Of a stretch of 42,081 nt of DNA, positions 41,420 to 42,081 are shown piece by piece. Position 1 is the first letter of the stretch. Every line of letters begins with the position of its first letter. Below the pieces are notes generated by a model. It was not told where the DNA came from. It searched no databases and saw nothing but the letters and a program-made list of their open reading frames with translations. The position numbers and the translations under genes were made by a program. Source of the DNA: Megalodesulfovibrio gigas DSM 1382 = ATCC 19364 (lineage in GTDB: Bacteria > Desulfobacterota > Desulfovibrionia > Desulfovibrionales > Desulfovibrionaceae); the NCBI RefSeq assembly GCF_000468495.1, contig NC_022444.1:1135258-1177338 (forward strand). Reading direction: 5' to 3'.

Positions 41420-41998
41420 GTGAAAACCCGTATTGTGCTTGGGCTCTCCGGAGCCAGCGGCATGCCCTATGCCCTGATGCTCCTGGACCTGCTGGCCGCC
41501 CGGCCGGACGTGGCCGTGCATTGCATCGTCTCCGACGGCGCCTGGGAAGTGCTACAGGTGGAAATGGGGCTGGACCGGGCACACGTGGCCGCGCACCTGG
41601 ACGCCCGCTGCGAGCGTCGCTACAGCCAGCAGGAAATCGGCGCCGGGCCGGCCTCAGGATCCTGGCGGCATGCGGGGATGGTGGTCTGCCCGTGCTCCAT
41701 GGCCTCCCTGGCGGCCATCGCCCAGGGGCTGGGGGCCAACCTGCTGCACCGGTCCGCCGACGTGACCCTCAAGGAGCGCCGGCCGCTGATCCTGGTGGTC
41801 CGGGAAACGCCCTTCAACCGCATCCACCTGCAGAACATGCTGGCCGCCCACGACGCCGGCGCCACCATCGTGGCGGCGTCACCGGGCTTTTATCATCGGC
41901 CAACCACCATCGACGACCTCACCCGCCACCTGGCCACGCGCCTGCTGGATCACCTGGGCCTGCCCGATCCCCACGCCCCGCGCTGGCAGGACGGCTGA
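41420..41998 (+). CDS. ubiX: Flavin prenyltransferase UbiX
   Basis: A 192-residue flavoprotein that prenylates FMN to the UbiD cofactor. It has the FMN-binding LGLSGASGMPYAL (near residues 7-19), VVCPCSMASLAAIAQG, KERRPLILVVRETPFN and ASPGFYHRP. GTG 41420 gives the family length; GGGGG lies 10 nt upstream and the preceding in-frame codons lie inside repeat R4. It pairs with the UbiD-family gene just upstream. Confidence 0.95.
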   Translation: MKTRIVLGLSGASGMPYALMLLDLLAARPDVAVHCIVSDGAWEVLQVEMGLDRAHVAAHLDARCERRYSQQEIGAGPASGSWRHAGMVVCPCSMASLAAIAQGLGANLLHRSADVTLKERRPLILVVRETPFNRIHLQNMLAAHDAGATIVAASPGFYHRPTTIDDLTRHLATRLLDHLGLPDPHAPRWQDG

Positions 41999-42032
41999 GG
42001 CCATCCGGACATTCTTCCTGAAAAATGTATTG

Positions 42033-42081
42033 GCGAGAGGGGAAACCTTTTTGCAAAAGGTTTCCCCTCTCGCGCTCTCCC
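42033..42081 (+). repeat. Copy R5 of the palindromic repeat, cut by the window end
   Basis: Arms 42033-42051 and 42055-42073 are perfect 19-bp reverse complements with loop TGC (arm begins GCGAGAGGGGAAACC). The tail GCTCTCCC runs off the window. It lies 34 nt after ubiX and is the closest to a classical transcript-end hairpin among the copies. Confidence 0.85.

Overview
The window looks like chromosome from a high-GC, motile, sulfate-reducer-type deltaproteobacterium, most probably the family Desulfovibrionaceae. Support: fliR-flhB-flhA-flhF-flhG-fliA followed by a FliL-like gene; CheV next to small uncharacterised flagellar-operon proteins; a Campylobacter-type pglC-D-E-F set; hypD/hypE for [NiFe] hydrogenase maturation; a UbiD/UbiX pair; a dense population of sensor kinases; and palindromic intergenic repeats. 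I see no rRNA, tRNA, IS element, phage gene or CRISPR array. Species cannot be fixed from the sequence alone.

Layout. (1) 115-6514: an HD-GYP protein (-) diverges from a tightly packed signalling operon (+): REC-HK-REC hybrid kinase, PAS histidine kinase, and a REC-AAA+-Fis sigma54 activator. (2) 6515-7300: a short unit that reads as an output of that operon: palindromic candidate activator sites, a very good sigma54 -24/-12 box, a small degenerate receiver-like gene, then about 245 nt that fold into six consecutive hairpins. Four of these have C7-C8 runs in or beside the loop, and the last is an intrinsic terminator. I regard this as the most novel part of the window. (3) 7341-27231: a nearly 20 kb co-directional block on the minus strand. 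In transcription order: pglC, pglD, pglE, pglF (UDP-diNAc-bacillosamine synthesis and transfer to a lipid carrier), fliR, flhB, flhA, flhF, flhG, fliA, a FliL-like gene, three small uncharacterised genes, dus, ispH, cheV, an orphan 396-residue protein, and a periplasmic-binding-domain/PAS histidine kinase. (4) 27401-27850: a lone universal stress protein (+). (5) 27929-32832: a branched-chain amino-acid type ABC transporter, livG-livJ-livH-livM-livF (-). (6) 32906-33808: an EamA/DMT permease (-). (7) 33907-41998: on the + strand, hypD, hypE, an SDR-DUF2867 fusion, a molybdopterin oxidoreductase, ubiD and ubiX, with palindromic repeats in the gaps.

How the parts may work together. The kinases at 1533-5046 should feed the activator at 5054-6514, and that activator could drive the sigma54 promoter at 6638-6653. 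The resulting transcript would contain the small receiver-like ORF and the C-loop RNA. The histidine kinase that converges on this RNA (7341-9545) has an mRNA leader with a G8 tract in the Shine-Dalgarno position, and the gene at 36274 has a G7 tract there. G-tract leaders pairing with C-run loops would resemble LuxO-Qrr (sigma54 activator plus sRNA) in logic and CsrB-like RNAs in repeated loops. That link is inference; the hairpins, the promoter box and the G tracts are read directly. The bacillosamine genes feeding straight into fliR suggest that surface or flagellar glycosylation is coupled to flagellar export, also by inference.
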